Assembly: GCA_002382445.1 (NCBI GenBank)
Contig: DGAQ01000028.1
Coordinates: forward strand, 1-33,511
DNA length: 33,511 bases
Origin: Porticoccaceae bacterium UBA4026
GTDB lineage: Bacteria; Pseudomonadota; Gammaproteobacteria; Pseudomonadales; Porticoccaceae
Direction of reading: 5' to 3'
Made by a program: the position numbers and the translations under genes. Position 1 is the first letter of the stretch; each line of letters opens with the position of its first letter. Positions 26,453-33,511 of the stretch are shown one piece after another. A model generated the notes under the pieces. That model ran no database searches. It was not told where the DNA came from and was given only the letters and a program-made list of their open reading frames with translations.

Positions 26453-28117
26453 ATGACCAAGAGACACTTCATGCCACTACTAGTCAGCCTGGTTTGCGCC
26501 ACAGTGTCCTTGACGGTTATGGCCGCTGAGGTAGATCGTTTGTTTTCAAGTATCAACGATAGCATGCCGAAACGTCAGCATGGTCAAGGACAGTATGATC
26601 AGCTCATCATTCGAGGTGCCTACCTCATCGACGGAACAGGCGCTCCAGCCACAGGGCCGGTGGATGTGGTCGTTGAGAATGACCGAATCGTCGAGGTAAG
26701 AACAGTAGGAGCCCCCGGGCTAGTCATAGACCCTAAAAATCGACCTCAACTCAATATGACAGCCAACAAAACTTTTCGAGAAATTGACGCTCATGGTAAA
26801 TATCTCTTGCCCGGGTTTGTCGACTCTCATACTCATATTCATTCTCCTGACGGCGAGCAGAAGGTATCCGCCGACTATATCTTCAAACTATGGCTTGGCC
26901 ACGGTGTTACAAGCACCAGAGAGGTGTTTGCAATGGCCGGCGAGAGTCGTCTTCTAGCCTTAAAGGAACTGAGTGACAAAAATCTTATCACCGCCCCTCG
27001 TATTACTGCATTCCCCTATTTTGCTATGCCTGTTGATGGGGACGAAAAACTAGCACCAATCAACACCGCTAAGGATGCCCGTGAGCGTGTCCGGTATCTC
27101 AAACGTATTGGCGCAGATGGTATTAAATTTATGGGTGCGCCCGAAGAGATTTTATGGGCGGCGCTGGAAGAAGCTGAAAAACTAGAGCTTCGGACCACAA
27201 TGCATCACGCCCAATTAAACGTAGCTCATGCGAACATCTTGGACACTTCCAGTCGCGGCTTAGATTGCATGGAGCATTGGTACGGCCTACCCGAAGCGTT
27301 GTTTACCGATAAGGTCATTCAAGACTATCCATCAGATTATATTTACAGCAACGAACAACAACGTTTTGCACAGGCCGGGCGATTATGGAAGCAGGCTGCC
27401 GGGCCTGGCTCAGAGCGCTGGAATCAGGTTATGGAAACCTTACTAGAGCGCGATTTCTGCTTAAGCCCCACCTTCACCATTTACTTAGCAAGTCGCGATC
27501 TCATGCGCGCCTATACCGCTGAGTGGCACTACGAATATACCGCCCCTGAATTATGGGACTTCTATCGTGCTAGCCGAGAGAAGCATGGATCTTTTTTCTT
27601 CAACTGGACTACCGAAGATGAAATTGAATGGAAGCACAATTACAAACTGTGGATGCAGTTTGTAAATGAGTACAAAAACCGCGGCGGAAAAGTGGTAGTA
27701 GGCAGCGATACTGGTTATATTTATAGCCTCTATGGGTTTGGCTATATTCAAGAATTAGAACTCCTCCAAGAGGCCGGATTTCATCCTCTTGAGGTGATTA
27801 GGGCCGCCACTAAAATTGGTGCGCAAGTACTCGGCCAAGATCACGACATTGGGACAATACAGGTGGGTAAAAAAGCCGACATGATCATTGTTGATGAAAA
27901 CCCGCTGCACAACCTAAAATCTCTTTATGGCACGGGCGTGCCTAACCTGAACGAAAAAACCCAGCGAGTCGAGCGAGTTGGCGGAGTGCGCTGGACAATT
28001 AAAGACGGTATTGTCTATGACGCAAAAGCCCTGTTGGCAGATGTGCGTGCTATGGTCAAAGCAGATAAAGAAGCACTTGGCATAGACACTAAAGTGCCGA
28101 TGAAAGTGGAACACTAA
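26453..28117 (+). CDS. Secreted metal-dependent amidohydrolase
   Basis: A 554-residue amidohydrolase-superfamily enzyme. A signal peptide is evident (MTKRHFMPLLVSLVCATVSL, cleavage about residue 25 after VMA), so it acts in the periplasm or outside. The TIM-barrel metal ligands visible are H126-T-H128 in GFVDSHTHIH, a candidate bridging K225 (DGIKFMG), histidines around H251/H259 (MHHAQLNVAHA), and the catalytic D419 in VVVGSDTG. The C-terminal composite beta domain ends with IGTIQVGKKADMIIVDENPL. It resembles imidazolonepropionase-like and Xaa-Pro dipeptidase-like members, but the substrate is not determined. A GAGG site precedes the start, and co-transcription with the symporter is likely. 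Confidence 0.9.
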   Translation: MTKRHFMPLLVSLVCATVSLTVMAAEVDRLFSSINDSMPKRQHGQGQYDQLIIRGAYLIDGTGAPATGPVDVVVENDRIVEVRTVGAPGLVIDPKNRPQLNMTANKTFREIDAHGKYLLPGFVDSHTHIHSPDGEQKVSADYIFKLWLGHGVTSTREVFAMAGESRLLALKELSDKNLITAPRITAFPYFAMPVDGDEKLAPINTAKDARERVRYLKRIGADGIKFMGAPEEILWAALEEAEKLELRTTMHHAQLNVAHANILDTSSRGLDCMEHWYGLPEALFTDKVIQDYPSDYIYSNEQQRFAQAGRLWKQAAGPGSERWNQVMETLLERDFCLSPTFTIYLASRDLMRAYTAEWHYEYTAPELWDFYRASREKHGSFFFNWTTEDEIEWKHNYKLWMQFVNEYKNRGGKVVVGSDTGYIYSLYGFGYIQELELLQEAGFHPLEVIRAATKIGAQVLGQDHDIGTIQVGKKADMIIVDENPLHNLKSLYGTGVPNLNEKTQRVERVGGVRWTIKDGIVYDAKALLADVRAMVKADKEALGIDTKVPMKVEH

Positions 28118-28192
28118 GCGTCGCTGAAGCTCTAATGCGCACAAATAAAGGAGGCTTGACTCTACATGACCTGCTCAGCACCAACAACAGCC

Positions 28193-29362
28193 TCAGTCAC
28201 CCTCTAATTGCGCGATTGCACCTGACGCTAACAAAGTATCAACTTCCTCTTGTCGATAGCCTAGGCCTAACAATATGGTCTGACTATTTGCACCCAAAGC
28301 TACCGCTGTAGCGCCTGCCTTGACAACCGTGCGGGAAAAACGGGGAACCGGAGCAGGTTGCCATACGTCACCATCTTCAACAAAGGTTTCTCGCGCCAGG
28401 TTATGCGGATGATGACGCGCCTCAGCCATCGATAAAACCGGCGCAAAGCACACATCGGTGCCTTCAAATAGATTACACCACTCATCACGAGTCTTAGTTT
28501 TGATTAAGGCTTCTAACTTTTCAGCCATCTGCGGCCAAGTTTGTGGCGCCCAGTGGTTTTGAATCCACTCTTTTCTGTCAGCCTCATCTAGACCCAAGAG
28601 GTCAACCAATAACCTGAAAAATTGAGGTTCAATTGACCCCAGTGATATGTAGCCGCCGTCACTGGTTTCATAGACATCGTAAAAGAAAGCGCCAGAATCC
28701 AGCATGTTTTCGCCTCGCTTGTCTGTCCCAATTCCGGCCTGTAGTTGCGAGTAAAAGAAACCCATTAAACTAACTGTACCATCGACAATCGAACAATCAA
28801 TAATCTGCCCCTGTCCTGAATTCTGCGTTTCTAAAAATGCGCAAACAACACCAAACGCTAACATCATGCCACCACCGCCAAAATCGCCCACTAGATTGAG
28901 CGGAATACTCGGCTTCTGGCCTTTCTGGCCAATGGCATGCAAGGCCCCAGTTAGGGCAATGTAGTTAATGTCGTGGCCCGCAGTTTGGGCTAGAGGTCCT
29001 GTTTGACCCCAGCCAGTCATGCGCCCATAAACCAATTTCGGATTAATCTCTAAGCATTCATCAGGCCCTAAACCTAGCTTTTCCATCACTCCAGGGCGAT
29101 ACCCCTCAATAAGGGCATCTGCACTCTTGATGAGTTTTTTCGCACAGGCAAGCCCCTCAGCTGACTTCATATTGATGCAGATAGAAGATTTTCCACGATT
29201 GTGGACGTCGTACTTAGGGTTGCCACCAGCTGTCAACCATTGACCGCCCGGCCGTTCCACACGAATAACCTCAGCTCCCATATCAGCCAACATCATTCCT
29301 GCGTATGGCCCAGGTCCCAATCCAGCAAATTCGATAATAGTCTTACCTGACAAGGGGCCCAT
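28193..29362 (-). CDS. Alpha-methylacyl-CoA racemase-like class III CoA enzyme
   Basis: A 389-residue CaiB/BaiF family protein. The N-terminus (MGPLSGKTIIEFAGLGPGPYAGMMLADMGAEVIRVERPGG-like segment, residues 1-40) and AGHDINYIALTG match alpha-methylacyl-CoA racemases. H130, D160 (NLVGDFGGGGM) and E245 (GSIEPQF) fit the catalytic H126/D156/E241 of the Mycobacterium tuberculosis racemase with a constant offset of four. Racemase is therefore more likely than CoA transferase. It would epimerise 2-methylacyl-CoA thioesters during branched-chain or sterol side-chain breakdown. It stands alone, convergent with the amidohydrolase, with GAGGA six bases before the ATG. Confidence 0.88.
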   Translation of the reverse strand: MGPLSGKTIIEFAGLGPGPYAGMMLADMGAEVIRVERPGGQWLTAGGNPKYDVHNRGKSSICINMKSAEGLACAKKLIKSADALIEGYRPGVMEKLGLGPDECLEINPKLVYGRMTGWGQTGPLAQTAGHDINYIALTGALHAIGQKGQKPSIPLNLVGDFGGGGMMLAFGVVCAFLETQNSGQGQIIDCSIVDGTVSLMGFFYSQLQAGIGTDKRGENMLDSGAFFYDVYETSDGGYISLGSIEPQFFRLLVDLLGLDEADRKEWIQNHWAPQTWPQMAEKLEALIKTKTRDEWCNLFEGTDVCFAPVLSMAEARHHPHNLARETFVEDGDVWQPAPVPRFSRTVVKAGATAVALGANSQTILLGLGYRQEEVDTLLASGAIAQLEGD

Positions 29363-29686
29363 CGCGTTTCCTCTTATAGTCGTTTTTATTTCTCTGTGAT
29401 TATCATTCTATACAGTTAGTCTGAATACGACAGGATAATTAAAGACTGTTAGGTCAAAGTTAAAGTCATTATATGATTTTCACTAACCACAATTTAGTCT
29501 GTGTAGAGCTCAAAACCTATCGCATATTATTGTCTTAGCTTATTGATCTAGATGCATTGAAACATCATCCAACAAGACTAGGACGGAAGGCTGAATCGCC
29601 TTGCTGCGCCCCTGCGCTATATGAGGCTACTTGCTGGCGCCGAGAACCCTAAGCTGGACGGTTGGAGAGAGCACTACAAAATTAGC

Positions 29687-29715
29687 AAAAAAAAGGAGGC
29701 TTGTAAAAGCCTCCT
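29687..29715 (-). terminator. Rho-independent terminator (minus strand)
   Basis: On the minus strand AGGAGGCTT (29707-29715) pairs perfectly with AAGCCTCCT (29694-29702) around a TTAC loop. A run of eight T residues follows (29686-29693). This is a textbook intrinsic terminator. It lies 185 bases after the pepN stop, unusually far, so it terminates either the pepN transcript or a separate RNA starting in the gap. Confidence 0.9.
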
Positions 29716-29850
29716 AAAAGTTTAGGGTCAGATGTAGCTCATTTGTAGAACCCACCAATCCGGATCGGCGCGCCTAATAAAATGAGCATCAGTTCCAGCG
29801 ACAGAGATTACTGTTACCAGGCTGATACTTTAATGCTAGTCTATAAAACC
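29694..29850 (-). ncRNA. Candidate small RNA downstream of pepN
   Basis: A minus-strand promoter-like pair, TTGAAA (29878-29883) and TAGATA (29856-29861) spaced 16 bases, would start an RNA near 29850 that ends at the intrinsic terminator, about 160 bases long. Within it GCTCATTT pairs perfectly with AAATGAGC (29780-29787 and 29737-29744). AGTATCAG can pair with CTGATGCT (29822-29829 and 29785-29792) as an overlapping alternative, and CCGAT/ATTGG closes a CCGG loop. It matches no RNA family I recognise. It may instead be the pepN 3' untranslated region. Confidence 0.3.
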
Positions 29851-29855
29851 GCTAT

Positions 29856-29883
29856 TATCTAATCAATATTACATTAATTTCAA
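29856..29883 (-). promoter_or_regulatory. Promoter-like element for the candidate small RNA
   Basis: TTGAAA and TAGATA (minus strand) with 16-base spacing lie just after the pepN stop in an AT-rich stretch. The match is moderate and the AT content raises the chance of a false positive. Confidence 0.3.
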
Positions 29884-29899
29884 CGGTTTAAATTAGACA

Positions 29900-32530
29900 T
29901 TAAAGTGACTTTGTCGCTATTTCATAAACATCTTTTACTAGATTTGGCTCATTCGCGATATTTTGCAATGCATCTCGCATCTGTTGGCGATTAGGCTCAG
30001 GGTACTTCTTCCATCGAGTTAAGGGGGTAACCAAGCGAGCGGCAATCTGTGGATTGACGCTGTTTAAATCCAAAATTTGCTGTGTTAAAAACTCATAGCC
30101 AGAACCATTAGTCGCATGGAAATTGACGTGATTGGCATTAACAAATCCACCAATCAGGCTGCGGATTTTGTTGGGATTAGTCATACTAAAGGCGGAATGG
30201 TCCAGTAAAGCCTTCACACGATCCAATCCATTCGGCAAACTATTGGCAGCCTGAATTTGTAACCATAGGTTCATCGCTAGAGCTTCATCGCTAAATTCAT
30301 CTAGGAACATAGCCAACGCTTGAGTCGAATATTCAACGGCAGTCGGACAATTTACCAGCATGCTAAGCGCCGCAGCTTGGTCTGTCATATTGTCGGCATT
30401 TTGGAACTGAGTCCAAGCTAATTCTACTCCGCTGTCGACTAGCATAAGATAACTTAGAGCCGCATTTTTAAGGCTGCGGCTACCCATCTGTTCAACGCTG
30501 GGGGCATAAGCTAAGCGGGTGTTATGGCGTTGATAAATAGCTTTCAGCTCATCGGCCAAACAGCCTGCCAATGCAGTACGGAGGAATGATCTGGCATCAT
30601 GCGTCGCAGCGACATGAATAGTCTTAGCTTCCTCATGAAGCAATGCCTCAGCAGGCAACTGCAGCATCAGGGCTACCATCGCAGGATCTAATGATTCATC
30701 TGACAGCAGCGCTTTATAGGCTTCTACTAATTGCCCATCGACAGTCATGGGCCGCTCATGGAGACTATCCTGTATGAGTTGGTTCAAAACTGACAGGCCC
30801 AGTTTCTGACTGGCATCCCAGCGATTGAACCCGTCTCTGTCATTGGCCATCAAATGGGCCAACTGTTCTGTGCTGTAGGGGTAGTCCAGCTTTACAGGGG
30901 CCGACAAACCACGCAATAAGGAAGGCACTGGTTCAGCATCAATATTCTCAAACACTAACTGCTGGTGAGGCTCGGTCATCTCAAAGATCATCTCAGTCCG
31001 ACCATCACCGCTCAGCACCCTATCTGACCCATCTATACCTACTAAGCCAAGCTTTACGGGAATCACAAAGGGGAGATTTTCACTCAGTCCTGCGGTTGCT
31101 GGACTGCTCTGCTCAAAATCAAGCGTATATGTTTTCGTACCAGCATCATAGACTGAACGAACTTTTAGCACAGGAGTGCCCGACTGCTTATACCAGCGAC
31201 GGAACTGAGTTAAATCGCGGCCACTGGCATCTTCCATGGCACTAACGAATTCTTCGATAGTGACTGCCTCACCGTCGTGACGATCAAAATATAGATCGCT
31301 ACCCTTGCGAAAATTCTCAGGGCCCAATAGGCTGTGATACATCCTTACGATTTCAGAGCCTTTTTCATACACGGTGACAGTATAGAAGTTATTGATCTCC
31401 ATATAGGAGTCAGGCTGCACCTGGTGCGCCATAGGGCCAGAATCTTCAGCATACTGGTGGGTGCGCAAGTAACTAACGTCTTCAATCCGCTTGACCGTAG
31501 GTGAATTCATATCCGATGAAAACTGCGAATCACGGAATACAGTGAACCCTTCTTTGAGGCTTAACTGGAACCAGTCTCGAACATTAACGCGGTTACCCGA
31601 CCAGTTATGGAAATACTCATGCGCCACAACACCTTCGACGCGCAAAAATGAGGCATCGGTGGTGGTTTTAGGATTAGCCAGCACTGCTGAGGTATTAAAG
31701 ATATTCAAGCCTTTGTTTTCCATGGCTCCCATGTTGAAATCGTCAACTGCAACAATCATAAAAATATCTAGGTCGTACTCACGACCATATACTTCCTCGT
31801 CCCAACGCATTGAGTTTTTTAATGACAACATGGCGTGGGCGCATTTATCTAAGTCTTTCTCTTCAACGAAAATCTGTAATGGAATCTCTCGACCTGACAT
31901 GGTGGTGAAGCTATCTTCAACCATACCCAAGGTTCCTGCCACCAGAGCAAATAGATGTGATGGTTTTTTGAACGGGTCGTGCCAAGTCACTGTGTGACGG
32001 CCATCATCTAAATCAGCGCGCTCTATGGCATTACCATTTGATAGTAGTACAGGATAACTGGCTTTATCGGCCACAATTTTGACGGTAAACACAGACATAA
32101 TATCTGGGCGATCGGGAAAATATGTTATTCGTCGGAAACCCTCAGCCTCGCACTGAGTACAGTACATAGTCCGCGACCTGTATAGACCCATCATCGAGGT
32201 GTTTGACTGGGGCTGGATAAGCACTTCGCTACTGATCACGCAGCTAGCGGGCAAGTTAGGCAATGTGAGCATGTTATCGGTCAACGAGTACCCGCTTTCA
32301 TCTAAACGTTGGCCATCCACCTCAATCCACTGCAGCTGCACAGTCCCTTTACTGTTCAGCTCCAATGAACCGGATTCATCTTCGCTAGCGGGGTTTCGTC
32401 TAACAGCCAACGTCGAGGTCACACGGGTCTGCTCGTCGCCAAGATCAAAAACTAGGTCTGTTGTATCGACCAGAAACGGCGAAACCTTATAATCATTTAA
32501 ATAAATAGTTTGCGGTAGAGCGTCTTTCAT
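29900..32530 (-). CDS. pepN: Aminopeptidase N (M1 family)
   Basis: An 876-residue zinc metallopeptidase of the E. coli PepN size class. The substrate-binding GAMEN motif is at 268-272 and the zinc site HEYFH at 304-308, with the third ligand E327 in SLKEGFTVFRD. The C-terminal ~300 residues are the helical domain of the family. It releases N-terminal amino acids from peptides in the cytoplasm. The start is the ATG at 32530 (MKDALPQTIYLNDYK), with AAGGA eight bases upstream. An open frame of 13 more codons exists upstream but would run into the preceding gene and lacks conservation I recognise. It follows the DUF2797 gene by 16 bases. Confidence 0.96.
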   Translation of the reverse strand: MKDALPQTIYLNDYKVSPFLVDTTDLVFDLGDEQTRVTSTLAVRRNPASEDESGSLELNSKGTVQLQWIEVDGQRLDESGYSLTDNMLTLPNLPASCVISSEVLIQPQSNTSMMGLYRSRTMYCTQCEAEGFRRITYFPDRPDIMSVFTVKIVADKASYPVLLSNGNAIERADLDDGRHTVTWHDPFKKPSHLFALVAGTLGMVEDSFTTMSGREIPLQIFVEEKDLDKCAHAMLSLKNSMRWDEEVYGREYDLDIFMIVAVDDFNMGAMENKGLNIFNTSAVLANPKTTTDASFLRVEGVVAHEYFHNWSGNRVNVRDWFQLSLKEGFTVFRDSQFSSDMNSPTVKRIEDVSYLRTHQYAEDSGPMAHQVQPDSYMEINNFYTVTVYEKGSEIVRMYHSLLGPENFRKGSDLYFDRHDGEAVTIEEFVSAMEDASGRDLTQFRRWYKQSGTPVLKVRSVYDAGTKTYTLDFEQSSPATAGLSENLPFVIPVKLGLVGIDGSDRVLSGDGRTEMIFEMTEPHQQLVFENIDAEPVPSLLRGLSAPVKLDYPYSTEQLAHLMANDRDGFNRWDASQKLGLSVLNQLIQDSLHERPMTVDGQLVEAYKALLSDESLDPAMVALMLQLPAEALLHEEAKTIHVAATHDARSFLRTALAGCLADELKAIYQRHNTRLAYAPSVEQMGSRSLKNAALSYLMLVDSGVELAWTQFQNADNMTDQAAALSMLVNCPTAVEYSTQALAMFLDEFSDEALAMNLWLQIQAANSLPNGLDRVKALLDHSAFSMTNPNKIRSLIGGFVNANHVNFHATNGSGYEFLTQQILDLNSVNPQIAARLVTPLTRWKKYPEPNRQQMRDALQNIANEPNLVKDVYEIATKSL

Positions 32531-32546
32531 TAGAACTGTCCTTAAA

Positions 32547-33377
32547 TTAACTAGCTGAAAACTGCACATTATAGGCAGTATATTTACGAATATTGATCAC
32601 GCCGGTATCGAGAATAAGGTACTGTCCTTTAATGCCTTTTAATACACCCTCAACAAGGGGTTGCTTATCGAGATTAAAACTCTTCACTTTTTGAGGGAAC
32701 TCATGTACCGGAAAGTTAATCTCGGTGGTGGTCTCATTATAGAGCCGCTGTATCGCTTGTAGGCCAAACTCTTGCTCAATGAGTTCTAGGTCATCTTCAG
32801 ATTTTGCGAGTAATTCATCTCTGATAGCAGCTAAATCGACTAACTCGGCATTACCTTTTAGCATTTTTTGCCAATGGGTTTTGTCCGCCACATGTTCCCG
32901 CAAACAGTCTTCGATCAAGCCAGCCTGATAGCGAGTTTGCACCCTAAAAATCGGTAGCCCCTGGGTCGCCCCCTGATCAATCCAGCGGGTTGGCAACTGA
33001 TCACCTCGGGTGATGCCCACTTTAACCCCAGAACTATTTGCCAAGTAGACAAAGTGATCAGTAAAACAATATTTTTTACCCCATTCAGGGTCCCGACAAG
33101 TGCCCAGATGAAAATGACATTTTTCGGGACTCATAATACAGGTATCGCACTGAGGTAACTTGATAAAACAGGGATAACAATAACCCTGGCTAAAGCTCTT
33201 CTTTGAACGACGCCCGCAGTGCACACAGTGGATATCACCCAAGTGCTCAATAGTAATGTGCTTGCCTACCAACGCGTTTAGCTCTATTCGCTGATCATCA
33301 AGCGGAAGTTGATAGGTCACCGTATTAGATAACTTAACATGCATTTTAGCCAGGTGACCGGAAGCCTTAATGTCCAT
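32547..33377 (-). CDS. DUF2797 family cysteine-rich protein
   Basis: A 276-residue protein. The N-terminal ~45 residues form a small beta domain. The cysteine-rich middle holds C51-x2-C54, C67-x2-C70, C77-x2-C80 and C87..C94, which probably bind two zinc ions. The next segment (VYLANSSGVKVGITR, then RWIDQGA, then AGLIEDCLRE) resembles a GIY-YIG-type fold. The C-terminus GIKGQYLILDTGVINIRKYT is highly typical of the family. The ATG at 33377 is chosen because it overlaps the upstream stop as TAATG and has GGAAAG in front. The frame is open further upstream to 33503, but that part overlaps the DUF1315 gene. Function unknown. Confidence 0.9.
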   Translation of the reverse strand: MDIKASGHLAKMHVKLSNTVTYQLPLDDQRIELNALVGKHITIEHLGDIHCVHCGRRSKKSFSQGYCYPCFIKLPQCDTCIMSPEKCHFHLGTCRDPEWGKKYCFTDHFVYLANSSGVKVGITRGDQLPTRWIDQGATQGLPIFRVQTRYQAGLIEDCLREHVADKTHWQKMLKGNAELVDLAAIRDELLAKSEDDLELIEQEFGLQAIQRLYNETTTEINFPVHEFPQKVKSFNLDKQPLVEGVLKGIKGQYLILDTGVINIRKYTAYNVQFSAS

Positions 33378-33511
33378 TATTCTTTCCACACTAAGGCTTG
33401 TTCTCCATCCGATGGCTCGCAAGCCGTGTTTTTTGGCGGCACATAACCAGTGCGCTGCTGCTCCGGCATCGACTCTTCGTAGGCTATAACGGCCTGCATG
33501 CAAAGTGACTT
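33377..33511 (-). CDS. DUF1315 (YeaC-like) protein, C-terminal part, cut by window edge
   Basis: The last 44 codons and the TAA stop (33377-33379) are present; the gene continues beyond position 33511. The visible sequence SLCMQAVIAYEESMPEQQRTGY followed by VPPK matches the C-terminal half of DUF1315 proteins (YeaC), which are ~90-residue cytoplasmic proteins of unknown function. A DUF1315 gene next to a DUF2797 gene is an arrangement I recall from pseudomonads. The stop overlaps the DUF2797 start by one base (TAATG), indicating translational coupling. Confidence 0.85.
   Translation of the reverse strand, partial: KSLCMQAVIAYEESMPEQQRTGYVPPKNTACEPSDGEQALVWKE

Larger units (their letters stand above)
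29363..29899. other. 537-base intergenic region between racemase-like gene and pepN
   Basis: No convincing protein-coding frame is visible. The interval from 29363 to about 29575 is AT-rich and should carry the promoter of the racemase-like gene. A GC-richer patch occupies about 29580-29670. A strong minus-strand terminator lies at 29694-29715, and 29716-29899 contains inverted repeats and a promoter-like element that could define a small RNA. Each is described separately. Confidence 0.7.

Noticed and set aside
28148..28204. Strong AAAGGAGG motif followed by a 13-codon ATG frame between the amidohydrolase and racemase genes
   Set aside because: The ATG is 11 bases away, the peptide is tiny and runs into the end of the opposite-strand gene, and no family resemblance is seen.
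29731..29765. tRNA-like D-arm string (GTAGCTCATTTGTAGAAC) in the intergenic region
   Set aside because: No acceptor stem, anticodon stem or T arm can be formed around it, so the resemblance is probably chance.
32531..32569. Thirteen-codon N-terminal extension of pepN
   Set aside because: The ATG at 32530 has a properly spaced AAGGA and matches the usual PepN start. The extension would overlap the DUF2797 coding end.
33378..33503. 42-codon N-terminal extension of the DUF2797 protein
   Set aside because: This stretch encodes the DUF1315 C-terminus in another frame. The TAATG overlap and GGAAAG site support the start at 33377.

Overview
This window is a stretch of gammaproteobacterial chromosome. 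The core block thrS-infC-rpmI-rplT-pheS-pheT-ihfA-merR-tRNA-Pro has the order I know from Pseudomonas and relatives. The neighbours (a large NAD-dependent glutamate dehydrogenase, ribosome modulation factor, a Bat aerotolerance operon, a DUF4212/sodium symporter pair, a DUF1315-DUF2797-pepN operon) and the moderate base composition suggest a marine oligotrophic gammaproteobacterium of the SAR92/Cellvibrionales type. That placement is inferred from gene content and protein resemblance, not from a search.

Layout. (1) 1-7528, minus strand: translation block. It reads threonyl-tRNA synthetase, IF3 (with an AUU start), L35, L20, a Rho-independent terminator/attenuator, both phenylalanyl-tRNA synthetase subunits, IHF-alpha, a MerR-like protein, and a tRNA-Pro(GGG) with its own promoter. 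(2) 7681-8133, plus: a YaiI/YqxD protein, divergent from thrS. (3) 8162-11724, minus: rlmKL, an atypical threonine-aldolase-like PLP enzyme and a small CxxC redox protein, tightly packed. (4) 11971-12189, plus: rmf, followed by a hairpin shared with the convergent gdhB (12271-17133, minus). (5) 17368-24348, plus: moxR, DUF58, DUF4381, two von Willebrand A proteins (the second fused to TPRs) and BatD. This is an inner-membrane/periplasmic Bat system driven by an AAA+ ATPase. (6) 24388-28117, plus: two-subunit sodium/solute symporter and a secreted amidohydrolase. (7) 28193-29362, minus: an alpha-methylacyl-CoA racemase-like enzyme. (8) 29363-29899: the only gene-free stretch longer than 300 bases. 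It holds a strong minus-strand terminator, a promoter-like element and inverted repeats that may mark a small RNA. (9) 29900-33511, minus: pepN, a DUF2797 protein and the 3' end of a DUF1315 (YeaC-like) gene.

Most genes are ordinary housekeeping or common accessory genes. No CRISPR array, prophage, insertion sequence or defence island is visible. The points most worth a second look are: the unexplained 29.7-29.9 kb intergenic RNA candidate; the rplT-pheS terminator without a recognisable Phe leader peptide; a possible GIY-YIG-like segment in the DUF2797 protein; the symporter plus secreted amidohydrolase pairing; and the repeat-encoded Gln/Glu tract in the BatB/C fusion.
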